DNA of 41,763 nt, taken from contig JAFWWK010000101.1 of assembly GCA_017523615.1 (NCBI GenBank), positions 1 through 41,763 on the forward strand, in the 5' to 3' direction. How positions within the stretch are numbered: the stretch's first letter is position 1; each line of letters begins with the position of its first letter. This document shows, piece by piece, positions 33,051 to 41,335 of the stretch. The notes under the pieces are model-generated. The model worked only from the letters and a program-made list of their open reading frames with translations, was not told where the DNA came from and did not search any database. This DNA is from Clostridia bacterium. Lineage in GTDB: Bacteria; Bacillota; Clostridia; Christensenellales; Aristaeellaceae. The position numbers were made by a program, and so were the translations under genes.

Positions 33051-33697
33051 AACTGCTGATGAAGGAATGGAAGCTGTGCATGCATCCCACCGGCTACCTG
33101 ATGCCTTTGCTGGCCGTACTGGTCCTGGTGCCCGGTTATCCCTATGGTGTGTGCTGCTTCTTCGTGGGCCTGGCGGTCTTCTTTATCTGCCTGACGGCCC
33201 GGGAAGATCACGACGCGGGTTATACGCTGATGCTGCCGGTCTCCCGGCGGGACGCAGTCCGGGGAAGGATCCTCCTGTGTACGGCGCTGGAAGCGGCGGA
33301 CCTGATGCTGATGGGCGTATTCATCCTGATCAAGAACGCCATCGGCAGCCTGCCGAACCCGGCCGGGCTGGACGCGGGGGTAGCGCTGATCGGAGAAGGG
33401 ATGATCATCTTCGCGCTGTTCAACCGAGTGTTTTTCCCTGTTTACTACAAGGATATCGGCAAGCCCGGAAAGGCCTTCGTTTTCGCGGCAACAGCGGTGT
33501 TTCTGTGGATCACCCTGGAGATCGTCGCGACCTATACGGTTCCGTTCTGCCGGGATATGCTGGATCAGCCTGATCCGCGTTATATGAGAGAAAAACTGCT
33601 GTTCACCTTCGTGGGCCTGGCACTGTTTCTGGCGGGCACTGCCCGGGGCGCTCAGCTGGGCGCCAAAGCGTTCGGAGCGGTGGACCTGAGCCTGTAA
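33047..33697 (+). CDS. ABC-2 exporter membrane subunit
   Basis: A 216-residue membrane protein with about six hydrophobic stretches (from LMPLLAVLVLVPGYPYGVCC to LLFTFVGLALFLAG), typical of small ABC-2 permeases (DUF-type, YtrC-like). GTG start; GTGA overlaps the ATPase stop. The segment CLTAREDHDAGYTLMLPVSR is the characteristic loop of these permeases, where the motif around LPVSR is well kept. Confidence 0.85.
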   Translation: MKLLMKEWKLCMHPTGYLMPLLAVLVLVPGYPYGVCCFFVGLAVFFICLTAREDHDAGYTLMLPVSRRDAVRGRILLCTALEAADLMLMGVFILIKNAIGSLPNPAGLDAGVALIGEGMIIFALFNRVFFPVYYKDIGKPGKAFVFAATAVFLWITLEIVATYTVPFCRDMLDQPDPRYMREKLLFTFVGLALFLAGTARGAQLGAKAFGAVDLSL

Positions 33698-33757
33698 AGA
33701 AATCGACGATCCCTTGTCTGCGTGCATGGAAACCAGGTGGAGAAGGAAACGAAGAAA

Positions 33758-33791
33758 CCCCGGCGGCTTCATTGATGAAGTCCGGCCGGGG
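33758..33791 (-). terminator. Strong hairpin between convergent genes
   Basis: CCCCGGC/GCCGGGG outer stem with a GG-TTCAT/ATGAA-CC inner stem and a TG loop. On the minus strand it is followed by TTTCTTC, so it probably ends the YdcF-like transcript; it may also act on the plus strand. Confidence 0.65.
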
Positions 33792-33871
33792 AGGGATAAT
33801 GCGGAACGAACCAGCGGAAATGGGCACGATCAACTTCCGGGCTGTCTGATCCTTCCGATCGGGTTTGCCGG

Positions 33872-34672
33872 TCACTTTGTGAGATCATTCAAATCAAGTA
33901 CGACTTCCGATAACATGTTGGCACCGAAAGCAAAAAAGCCGGAGGGAGCCGGAAGCCGCATAACCTGAGAGAAACCGCTTTCCGACGCATTTCGGACCGC
34001 ACGGTCCATGTGATAATTGCTGCTGATCATTACGACCGGTTCTTCCGCCGGGATCATCCCGGCAATATTGCTGAAGTTCTCTTTCGTGGTTTGTGCCTGA
34101 TCTTCGAGGATCAGCATGTCTTCCGGAACGCCCCGAGCTGTCAGAATTTCCCGCATCACATCAGCTTCCGTCCGACCGGATTCAGACGCGTTGCCGCCGG
34201 TCAGGATCAGCCGCGCTCCGGGATATTTCTTTATGTATTCCATGGCTGTGTCCAGCCTTGCCAGCAGGTCAGGCGCAGGCTTTCCATTTTCCAGGGCCAG
34301 CCCCAGTACTATGGCATAATCCGCCTGGCCTGCATTATTGATCAGGCTGCCGGTTATCACTTTCCCGCAGAAGAACAGGATCACAATGCTTAGCATAACG
34401 ATGATGGTACGCAGAATCCACCCGATCATCCTGAATAGTGCAGGCTTCCATCTGGTGAAAGCATTGAACCGTATATCCAGGGCAAACAACAGAAGGATCA
34501 CGCAGAGGATGATCTCATAAAAAAATACTTCCTGATAAACCGATTTCAGGACAACGGCATTGATCCTGGCCGGCATAACGAAAGCGACATCGATCGCAAG
34601 AAGAACGAAGAGCACAAGCAGAATATCGCCGACGATCCTTCTGACGGGGGAGATCCGATTTTGTGTTTTCAT
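33872..34672 (-). CDS. YdcF/SanA-like membrane protein (DUF218)
   Basis: A 266-residue protein with three N-terminal membrane helices (~14-33, ~47-66, ~78-103), then a DUF218 domain: YAIVLGLALENGKPAPDLLARL, LILTGGNASESGRTEA, DQAQTTKENFSNI and VVMISSNYHMDRA. DUF218 proteins (YdcF, SanA, ElyC) bind nucleotides or affect cell-envelope lipid carriers; the exact activity is not settled. ATG 34672 follows GGGAGG closely (3-4 nt), a short but usable spacing. Confidence 0.85.
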   Translation of the reverse strand: MKTQNRISPVRRIVGDILLVLFVLLAIDVAFVMPARINAVVLKSVYQEVFFYEIILCVILLLFALDIRFNAFTRWKPALFRMIGWILRTIIVMLSIVILFFCGKVITGSLINNAGQADYAIVLGLALENGKPAPDLLARLDTAMEYIKKYPGARLILTGGNASESGRTEADVMREILTARGVPEDMLILEDQAQTTKENFSNIAGMIPAEEPVVMISSNYHMDRAVRNASESGFSQVMRLPAPSGFFAFGANMLSEVVLDLNDLTK

Positions 34673-34856
34673 ATTCCTCCCCTGCATCTTTTGATGCGCA
34701 GTAAAAAATGATCCGATCATGACAAATCGTTGACTGCCGGGCGAAAGCAAAAATAGCTATTATTCTGCCATTATCTCTGGGACTCCTGCAGTCAGAGGAA
34801 GACGATTTTTATGTCAGAATGATTTCAACAAAAAAACAGAACATTCCAGGTCCCGC

Positions 34857-35738
34857 TCATTGATCCATCATGATCTTGCTTTTTGGAAATGGCGGTTGCT
34901 GACAATTCAGCGAAAGCAGACGGTATGTGTCCGGGCGCCGGTATTTGCCGCCCATCACGTCCGTTTCCCTGTGCCTCCTGAGGCGGTCCAGATCCAGCTC
35001 CGCGATATAGACCCCGGCCTTTTCGGGGGCCTCGAAGACACACATGTCCCTGACGCCCGGTTCATCCTTCAGCCAGGGCACACCGTCAAAAAGCGTGGAA
35101 TGACCGTTGCAGTCCGGCTGGCCTTCCGGATAATTGCAGGTGGCGACCGCCAGCATGTTTTCGTATGCCCTCGTTCTGAGGGCGGAGAGCCGATTGATTT
35201 CCATGGGGCAGGCGTTGGGCGCAAGGATGAGCTCCGCGCCTTTCAGCATCAGGATACGGGCGCTTTCGGGGAATTCCCTGTCGAAGCAGATCATCGCGCC
35301 GATGCGTACCGTACACACTTCCAGGTCAAGATCGGCGGTATAAAAACCGCCGCCGCCCGAAAGCATTTTTTCGTCCTCAAAAGCGCAGGTATGCACCTTG
35401 GAATAGTGCAGCGCCTTTTGTCCGCGGCGGTCGAACACCGCGACGGAGTTCAGCGGGGCGCCTTCCCCCTTCTCCAGGAATGTGATCGCGACCGCCATGC
35501 GGAGCTGCGCCGCCAGTGAAGCAAAAGACCGGACGAAGGAGCCGTCCGGTTCGATCGAAAGCTTATTCAGGGCCTGCCGGTCCTGAGGGATGCGGTAGCC
35601 GTCGCTCCACATTTCCGGGAACAGGGCAATGTCGGCCCCTTTTGCCTTTGCTTCTTCGCATGCTTTCTTTCCAAGCTCCAGCTGCTGGGCGAGGCAGTTC
35701 CCGGGAAGCAGCTGGATGAAAGCGATCCTGATATTCAT
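34857..35738 (-). CDS. Carbon-nitrogen hydrolase (nitrilase superfamily)
   Basis: A 293-residue amidohydrolase with the Glu-Lys-Cys triad: FPEMWSDGY (Glu), LHYSKVHTC (Lys) and ICFDREFPESARIL (Cys). Superfamily members hydrolyse amides such as N-carbamoylputrescine or omega-amides. The long FYTADLDLEVCTVRIGAMIC region is standard; the substrate cannot be assigned. ATG 35738 has AGGAAG a few bases upstream. A longer frame to 35954 is unsupported and would run into the APH-like gene. Confidence 0.88.
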   Translation of the reverse strand: MNIRIAFIQLLPGNCLAQQLELGKKACEEAKAKGADIALFPEMWSDGYRIPQDRQALNKLSIEPDGSFVRSFASLAAQLRMAVAITFLEKGEGAPLNSVAVFDRRGQKALHYSKVHTCAFEDEKMLSGGGGFYTADLDLEVCTVRIGAMICFDREFPESARILMLKGAELILAPNACPMEINRLSALRTRAYENMLAVATCNYPEGQPDCNGHSTLFDGVPWLKDEPGVRDMCVFEAPEKAGVYIAELDLDRLRRHRETDVMGGKYRRPDTYRLLSLNCQQPPFPKSKIMMDQ

Positions 35739-35815
35739 GTGCGCTTCCTGCCTTTGAATGATCTTGCGGGATTGACATATTTGAAGCATGGGTCCCGATA
35801 TGCCGGGACGCAGGA

Positions 35816-36613
35816 TCAGTCCTCCATGATCAGCTCCATCGCAGCGACACCGCGGAGCAGATCCATACTGACCAGATCCCTGCCGTAAACATCCAGAAAG
35901 CGGTCCGTGTACCGGGTGGTGCGAAGATTGTACATCAGCGACCAGATCCCCCAAAGGATATCGATGTGTCTGTCGGCGATGCCCCCGGAGCCGACGTCGA
36001 TGAATCCGGAAAAATGCCAGTCCGCCAGGAGGATGTTTGGCAGGCAGTAATCGCCGTGGATCAGTACGTCGCTTTTAAGGGCGGGCAGAGCTTCCTCCGC
36101 GCACCGCCGCGCTTCTTCCGCGGAGGAAAACGGCCACAGATCCCGGAATTTTTCCGGTTCGTCCAGCAAGCCGCGGCGGGATCCGGAAACGACTTTGGAA
36201 CGATAGGTCTCAAGCAGGCCCTTCACGGGACATTGGTCCGGATGGACCTCATGCAGCATTCTGAGACATGACGCCACGGTGTCGCACAGCCGGAGCGGAT
36301 CGGATCGGTACATAAGATGCGTACAATCCTCGCCGGGAATGCGACGTGTCAGAAGCCAGTCATACCGTTCCGTGCTGAGGTACGCAAGGACCTGGGCGGA
36401 CAAGCCCAGGGCATGAAAATATGCCGTCATTTCTGCTTCGGCCTTCAGCTTTCCGGAAATGTTCCTTTTCAGGAAAAGGCCGCCGTCCCTTTCGATATAA
36501 TATACCCGCGCGTCCTCGGAGCAGCTGCTGTCAAAGATTTCGGCGTCCCGGAGAAAGGGATGGAGCTCCTTTGGGAAAAGGGTCAGATCCGCGTCAATGC
36601 TTGTACGATTCAT
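35816..36613 (-). CDS. Aminoglycoside 3'-phosphotransferase-like kinase
   Basis: A 265-residue kinase, the normal size of APH(3') enzymes. It has YYIERDGGLFLKRN (ATP Lys), LLTRRIPGEDCTH (the substrate-side loop of APH(3')), catalytic loop VLIHGDYCLPNILL and the metal-binding IDVGSGGIADRHIDI. These are APH(3')-like rather than generic kinase features, so kanamycin-type resistance is plausible but untested. AAGGAGA lies 6 nt upstream of the ATG. It follows the large helicase gene by 45 nt, in an AT-rich gap. Confidence 0.85.
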   Translation of the reverse strand: MNRTSIDADLTLFPKELHPFLRDAEIFDSSCSEDARVYYIERDGGLFLKRNISGKLKAEAEMTAYFHALGLSAQVLAYLSTERYDWLLTRRIPGEDCTHLMYRSDPLRLCDTVASCLRMLHEVHPDQCPVKGLLETYRSKVVSGSRRGLLDEPEKFRDLWPFSSAEEARRCAEEALPALKSDVLIHGDYCLPNILLADWHFSGFIDVGSGGIADRHIDILWGIWSLMYNLRTTRYTDRFLDVYGRDLVSMDLLRGVAAMELIMED

Positions 36614-36636
36614 GGAGATTCTCCTTATAACAAAAC

Positions 36637-36667
36637 AATAAGATATTAAATTAATAAATTAATAAAT
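36637..36667. repeat. AT-rich dyad and tandem repeat between helicase and APH genes
   Basis: AATAAGATATT (36637-36647) followed by AAATTAAT twice (36648-36663), closing with AAATATC. On the minus strand it reads as a GATATT...AATATC dyad. It shares AATATCTTA with the sites flanking parA. It is strikingly AT-rich for its surroundings. Confidence 0.45.
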
Positions 36668-38587
36668 ATCAGTCTCGGCATCAGCATCATCCATTGCACG
36701 GCCAAGGTCCAGGGGTTCGGCCTGCTCGATCAGGCGGCAGAGCATCTGATCCTTCTGCCGCAGCCAGTAATCGGTATCGCATATGATCACCAGTTTTTTT
36801 CTTGCACGGCTGACGGCGGTATTGATCACCCTGCGGCCGACAGAACGGTTGGAATCGGTAAAATAACGGTCGACGGTATCCACGGCGGAAAAGATCACGG
36901 TGTCCCATTCCCGGCCCTGGGAGCCATGAACGGTCAGGATATCCTCCGACGCGTCATCAAACATTTTTTTCAGGCTCCGCCGCAGCAGTCTCAATTGGCC
37001 GACGTAGGGCGTGATGATGCCCACCGATTCCCCGGGGAACAGGTTCAGGTACCGCGCGCAGGCTGCCGCCTCGCCCGGGCTCCGGCGTTTTCCGCGCTTT
37101 GGGTCCCGGACATGAAGAGCCAGGATCCGGGTATCTGCGTCCGGGTCCCCGCGGAAAAGCGGTGAATAGATCGTACGGGCAAGTACGTCGGCAAGGCTGG
37201 GGCCGAACCGGTGGGTCTGGTTGAGGTCGCATTTCACCAGGCTGACGAAGGGCGGGGGAGACTGGGTGAAAAGGGATGAGGCCATATCCTCCGCCGACGC
37301 GCGGAAAGCGGCGTCCGCAAACAGCGCGCTCAGCGCCCATAGGGAAAGGGAGGGATGGGCCTTGATATCCCTGTAGTCCAGTTCGAATACCGGGGGAAGC
37401 TGCATATGGTCCCCCAGGAAGGTGACCGGACAGTGCCAGGCGGTGAGGGTAAGGCCTTTGATCAGCGAACAGTAGCCTGCCTCATCAAGAAAGACGTGGT
37501 CCGGATCGAACCCGCAGCCGGGGAACATACAGCGGATACACCCGTCCATCGTGGCGGCGCACAGACGGAATTCGTCGATCACCTCCATGATGGGAAAGGG
37601 CGCCATGCGGATACGTTCCAGGCGGTCTTCCAGGGATCTTCTGCGTTTTTTTATGGCGGAAAGGTGCTCCGCAAAATCACTGCTTTCCGTAGGAGAAAGC
37701 CGGGAAACGTTTTTTTCACCTGGGGCTATCTGGTCCTCAGTCTTCGCCGGATGTTTTTCCAGTTCCGCCTGTTCCCTCTCCAGGAGGTTGATCTCCAGGT
37801 TGTATTTAAGTGTTACTCCGTTGAGTGCCTGGTATTCACACAGCCCGGGATACGCGTCCCGGAATTCATCGCTGGGAGAGCCCAGCCGCACGGCGCTGCC
37901 GCTCAGGGTGATCCCCTCCCTCTCCAGTGCCGGGAACAGTCCGAAAAGGGTCTGCTCCAGGGCGTTGTTGGTCGGTGCGGCGACAAGCACCCGTTCTCCG
38001 CGTTTCAGACAGGAGATCACGCAGGAGGCCAGGACCATGCGGGTCTTGCCGGTCCCCGGCGCGCCCCAGATGTAGGTGAAGGGAAAAGTGAGGGCGGTAC
38101 GGATGGCTTTCTCCTGTTCCGGGCTGGGGCGGAGGGAAATATCTGGCATGTCCTCCCCGCTCAGTACCGCGGGATGGGGGAGCGCCACCTCCGCTCCGTA
38201 TTTCTCATACCATTTTTGGACCCGTTTCACGAGGAAACGGAGGTCCGACCGGATGCGGACGCCCCGAATGTCCGGGTCGGAGAAGGCTTTCCGGATCTCT
38301 TCACTGATCAGGCGCAGCCGGAGGGCCTTGTGCCGGGACGCATTTTCGAGGACCTGGAAATGCTCCCCGCTGAATTCAAGGATGTTGAGCGCCCCGTTCT
38401 TGTGGACGAAGATCTCCAGCACGATGCCGTCGGCGGAGGGGAGTTTTTTGTCCGTTTTCAGGATCACGTCGGATTCCATGTCCGGAAGGACAGCCAGGAC
38501 GGTGCAGTAGCTCAGCCCCTTGCCCTGCCGGACAAGAAGCTCATGGCATATCCTGGCGCTTTCCGCCGCCGTGTTCCTGACGTCCAT
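36659..38587 (-). CDS. SF1 Upf1/Dna2-like DNA helicase
   Basis: A 642-residue helicase of the AAA_11/AAA_12 group. Walker A is GAPGTGKTRM near residue 176, motif Ia LVAAPTNNALEQ, motif II VFLDEAGYCS, motif III FLGDHMQLPP, motif V TVHGSQGREWDTVI and motif VI NTAVSRARKKLVI. The ~160-residue N-terminal region is not a known domain to me. Such helicases act in DNA repair, restriction or mobile-element maintenance. ATG 38587 is preceded by GGGGTGA; a longer frame to 38650 has no ribosome binding site. It diverges from the TetR gene and is not next to a nuclease or methylase that would make a defence system. Confidence 0.88.
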   Translation of the reverse strand: MDVRNTAAESARICHELLVRQGKGLSYCTVLAVLPDMESDVILKTDKKLPSADGIVLEIFVHKNGALNILEFSGEHFQVLENASRHKALRLRLISEEIRKAFSDPDIRGVRIRSDLRFLVKRVQKWYEKYGAEVALPHPAVLSGEDMPDISLRPSPEQEKAIRTALTFPFTYIWGAPGTGKTRMVLASCVISCLKRGERVLVAAPTNNALEQTLFGLFPALEREGITLSGSAVRLGSPSDEFRDAYPGLCEYQALNGVTLKYNLEINLLEREQAELEKHPAKTEDQIAPGEKNVSRLSPTESSDFAEHLSAIKKRRRSLEDRLERIRMAPFPIMEVIDEFRLCAATMDGCIRCMFPGCGFDPDHVFLDEAGYCSLIKGLTLTAWHCPVTFLGDHMQLPPVFELDYRDIKAHPSLSLWALSALFADAAFRASAEDMASSLFTQSPPPFVSLVKCDLNQTHRFGPSLADVLARTIYSPLFRGDPDADTRILALHVRDPKRGKRRSPGEAAACARYLNLFPGESVGIITPYVGQLRLLRRSLKKMFDDASEDILTVHGSQGREWDTVIFSAVDTVDRYFTDSNRSVGRRVINTAVSRARKKLVIICDTDYWLRQKDQMLCRLIEQAEPLDLGRAMDDADAETDIY

Positions 38588-38758
38588 CGAATTCACCCCG
38601 CGGGAACCAGACTTTAAGACCATCATACAGCGAACATGGGGAAAAAGCACCTCTTTTCTTTGATTTTCCCCGTTTTTTTATATCTTTTTTTGTGAATAAT
38701 CCTTTTTGCGGCAGGAAAGGACGGGGGTAAGCGAACGCCCAGGGAAGCGGGGTGCGGC

Positions 38759-38787
38759 TTGACTCGAGACGGCGCCGTAAATATAAT
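38759..38787 (+). promoter_or_regulatory. Promoter of the TetR gene
   Basis: TTGACT (38759-38764), 17-bp spacer, TATAAT (38782-38787), 40 nt before the ATG. The spacer contains GGCGCC. No AGTGAC operator like that at 12487 is present. Confidence 0.65.
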
Positions 38788-38827
38788 AGCAGGAGACCGG
38801 CGGGCCACATACTTTGGGGGTGAACGG

Positions 38828-39436
38828 ATGGCAAAGGATACGAAGGAGAGGATCCTGAAGGCGGCGCTGGAAAAATTCTCTGAGCATGGGTACGCGGGTA
38901 CGAATATCCGCGAGCTGACCCAGTCTCTGGGACTCGTCAAATCGGCGGTGTACCGGCATTTTGAAAGCAAAGAAGAGATATGGAACGCCCTTCTGGACGA
39001 AATGGTCGCTTATTATGCCGCGCGCTTTGGGTCGACGGAAAACCTTCCGCCGGTGCCTGATTCCCTGGACGATTTTCTGGAGATGACCGGGCGCCTGGCA
39101 GAACTGACGGTCCGGGATGAAAAGATCGTGATGACCAGAAAACTGCTGACCATCGAACAGTTCCGTGACGGGCGGGCACGGGACCTGGCGACAAAGCATT
39201 TCCTGACCGGACTGACGGAGATGTTCACGTACATTTTTGCCGGGATGATGGACAAGGGGCTTCTTCGTAAAGACGATCCTGCGATGCTCGCCTTTGGGTA
39301 CACGGCGCCGATCTCTGCGCTCGTCCATCTGTGCGACCGGGAGCCGGATAAAACGGAGGAGGCTTTGGCGCAGGCCAAGGCGTTTACCAGGCATTTCATC
39401 GCGGCGTACGGCATGACGGACGATGGAAAACGGTAA
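38828..39436 (+). CDS. TetR-family transcriptional regulator
   Basis: A 202-residue regulator. Residues 1-55 are a TetR HTH (TKERILKAALEKFSEHGYAG, NIRELTQSLGLVKSAVYRHF, ESKEEIW), and the rest a helical ligand domain with no recognised class. GGGGGTG precedes the ATG. It sits between a divergent helicase gene and a downstream amino-acid importer, either of which may be its target. Confidence 0.9.
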   Translation: MAKDTKERILKAALEKFSEHGYAGTNIRELTQSLGLVKSAVYRHFESKEEIWNALLDEMVAYYAARFGSTENLPPVPDSLDDFLEMTGRLAELTVRDEKIVMTRKLLTIEQFRDGRARDLATKHFLTGLTEMFTYIFAGMMDKGLLRKDDPAMLAFGYTAPISALVHLCDREPDKTEEALAQAKAFTRHFIAAYGMTDDGKR

Positions 39437-39500
39437 AAAAACGGACGCGGATCGCAGACGATGCAAAAACCGTTTCACATCAGGAGAATCAAATACAAAA

Positions 39501-39538
39501 AGAAAGCAGCGCAGCTATTGCTTTCCTATTTTGTTACG
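39501..39538 (+). terminator. Terminator of the TetR gene
   Basis: GAAAGCA/TGCTTTC stem (7 bp, ~10-nt loop) followed by CTATTTTG, 65 nt after the TetR stop. Moderate T run. Confidence 0.5.
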
Positions 39539-39558
39539 ATAAAATGAAAAACATGAAA

Positions 39559-39585
39559 GGCGGTCCGGGCACAGACCGGGCCGCC
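39559..39585 (+). promoter_or_regulatory. Strong leader hairpin before the amino-acid importer
   Basis: GGCGGTCCGG/CCGGGCCGCC, ten pairs with one G-T, 7-nt loop, ending 8 nt before the AAGGAGG of the binding-protein gene. With no T run it may protect or stabilise the mRNA or control translation rather than end transcription. Confidence 0.5.
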
Positions 39586-39606
39586 GATATATAAGGAGGA
39601 AGTCCC

Positions 39607-40437
39607 ATGAAAAAGCTCTTTGCCATGCTGGCTGTGATGATGCTCATCCTTTCCGCCGCCGCCCTGTCGGACGCGATCCCCGGGGTCGAAGACGGAGTCC
39701 TGACGGTGGCCATGGAATGCGCATACGCCCCGTATAACTGGGCCCAGCCCGACGATTCCAACGGCGCGGTGCCCATCAAGGATTCCATGCTGTACGCCAA
39801 CGGCTATGACGTGATGATGGCCAAGGCCATCTGCGAAGCCAACGGGTGGCAGCTGGAGATCGTCCAGCTGGAATGGGACAGCCTGATCCCCGCCGTGCAG
39901 AGCGGAGTGGTGGATGCTGTCATCGCGGGTCAGAGCATGACCGCCGAGCGCATGGAAGCCGTGGATTTTGCCGGCCCTTACCTGTACGCCAGCATCGTCT
40001 GCCTTGTGAGAGAGGACAACCCCAACGCCCAGGCCGGCGGCATCAGTGCGCTTAAGGGCACCGCCACAAGCCAGAGCGGTACCATCTGGTATGACACCTG
40101 CCTGCCGCAGCTGAAGAATGTCACCATCCTGCCTCCCGCCGAGTCCGCCCCCGCCATGCTGATGGCCGTGGCCTCCGGCACCGTGGACATGGTCTGCACC
40201 GATATGCCCACTGCACAGGGAGCCCTGATCGCCTATCCCAACCTGAAGATCCTGGATTTCGCCGGTACGGGGGACGATTTTACGGTGTCCGATGAGGATA
40301 TCAATATCGGTATTTCCGTCATGAAGGGCAACACCGCTCTGCTGGACGCCATCAACGGCTTCCTGGCCGACAAGACTGCCGACGACTTCAATGCCATGAT
40401 GGCCGAAGCCATCCGCATCCAGCCCCTGAGCGAGTAA
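39607..40437 (+). CDS. Polar amino-acid ABC importer, substrate-binding protein
   Basis: A 276-residue solute-binding protein (SBP_bac_3). It has signal MKKLFAMLAVMMLILSAAAL, then VLTVAMECAYAPYNWAQPDD (ligand-pocket start), MLYANGYDVMMAKAICEANG and DAVIAGQSMTAERMEAVDFA, the hallmark of this family. There is no lipobox Cys after the signal, unlike most Gram-positive binding proteins. AAGGAGG lies 7 nt before the ATG. It is the first gene of a three-gene importer operon. Amino-acid type (glutamine, cystine, arginine) cannot be told. Confidence 0.92.
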   Translation: MKKLFAMLAVMMLILSAAALSDAIPGVEDGVLTVAMECAYAPYNWAQPDDSNGAVPIKDSMLYANGYDVMMAKAICEANGWQLEIVQLEWDSLIPAVQSGVVDAVIAGQSMTAERMEAVDFAGPYLYASIVCLVREDNPNAQAGGISALKGTATSQSGTIWYDTCLPQLKNVTILPPAESAPAMLMAVASGTVDMVCTDMPTAQGALIAYPNLKILDFAGTGDDFTVSDEDINIGISVMKGNTALLDAINGFLADKTADDFNAMMAEAIRIQPLSE

Positions 40438-40510
40438 CGCCGAAAGCCGTACGGAAACTGTTAAGCCCGTGTATCTGATGACATAATGTATATTATAGGA
40501 ATGAACGCCC

Positions 40511-41335
40511 ATGTTTGAGCAGCTCTTTAAGGATATCGGCAGCATCTGGTCCAAATACGGAACCGTCTACATGACCGGGATCGGCAATACGCTGATCCTG
40601 GCGGTGACCGCGACGCTGATCGGGTGCGTCATCGGTTTCATCTGCGGTATCCTTCAGACCATTCCCTATGCCTCGAAGGATCCCCTGATCAAGCGGATCA
40701 TCCTGAAGACGATCCGGATCCTGATCCGCGTCTATGTGGAGATCTTCCGAGGAACGCCCATGATCCTCCAGGCGGTATTCATCTATTACGGGATGCCCTA
40801 CTTCTTTGGTATCGCCTTCAAGAACATCTGGACCGTTTCGATCATTGTGGTCAGCGTCAATACCGGCGCATATATGGCCGAATCGGTCCGCGGCGGCATC
40901 ATGAGCATCGATCCGGGCCAGTTCGAAGGGGCTAAGGCCATCGGCATGAATCATTTCCAAACCATGCTGTATGTCATCCTGCCCCAGACTCTCAGGAACA
41001 TCCTGCCCCAGATCGGCAACAACTACATCATCAACGTAAAGGATACCTCAGTGATGTTCATCATCGGCTTTCAGGATTTCTTCGCCGTGCACAAGATGGT
41101 CAGCGGGGCGGTATTCAAGTATTTTCCCTCGGCTTTCCTGGAGATGGGCGGTTATCTGTTCCTGACCCTTCTGGCCAGCTTTTTGTTGAGAAAGATGGAA
41201 AAGAAGCTGGAGGGCAAAAGCAATTACGAACTGGTCAATACCGACCAGCTGGTGATGACCGCCGGCGTTTACAACTTCTCTGGCGAAGCGCCGTACGATG
41301 AGAAGAACAGGGATCTTGAAGGAGGCAGGCAATGA
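40511..41335 (+). CDS. Polar amino-acid ABC importer, permease
   Basis: A 274-residue membrane protein of the HisM/GlnP family. Five membrane helices are visible, and the EAA coupling loop EGAKAIGMNHFQTMLYVILPQ is complete. The C-terminal ~45 residues (KLEGKSNYELVNTDQLVMT) are cytoplasmic and longer than usual. It is 73 nt after the binding-protein gene and overlaps the ATPase gene by 4 nt (ATGA). Confidence 0.93.
   Translation: MFEQLFKDIGSIWSKYGTVYMTGIGNTLILAVTATLIGCVIGFICGILQTIPYASKDPLIKRIILKTIRILIRVYVEIFRGTPMILQAVFIYYGMPYFFGIAFKNIWTVSIIVVSVNTGAYMAESVRGGIMSIDPGQFEGAKAIGMNHFQTMLYVILPQTLRNILPQIGNNYIINVKDTSVMFIIGFQDFFAVHKMVSGAVFKYFPSAFLEMGGYLFLTLLASFLLRKMEKKLEGKSNYELVNTDQLVMTAGVYNFSGEAPYDEKNRDLEGGRQ

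Noticed and set aside
36659-38587. Helicase as part of a defence island
   Set aside because: No nuclease, methylase or other defence gene is adjacent; a lone SF1 helicase is not enough.
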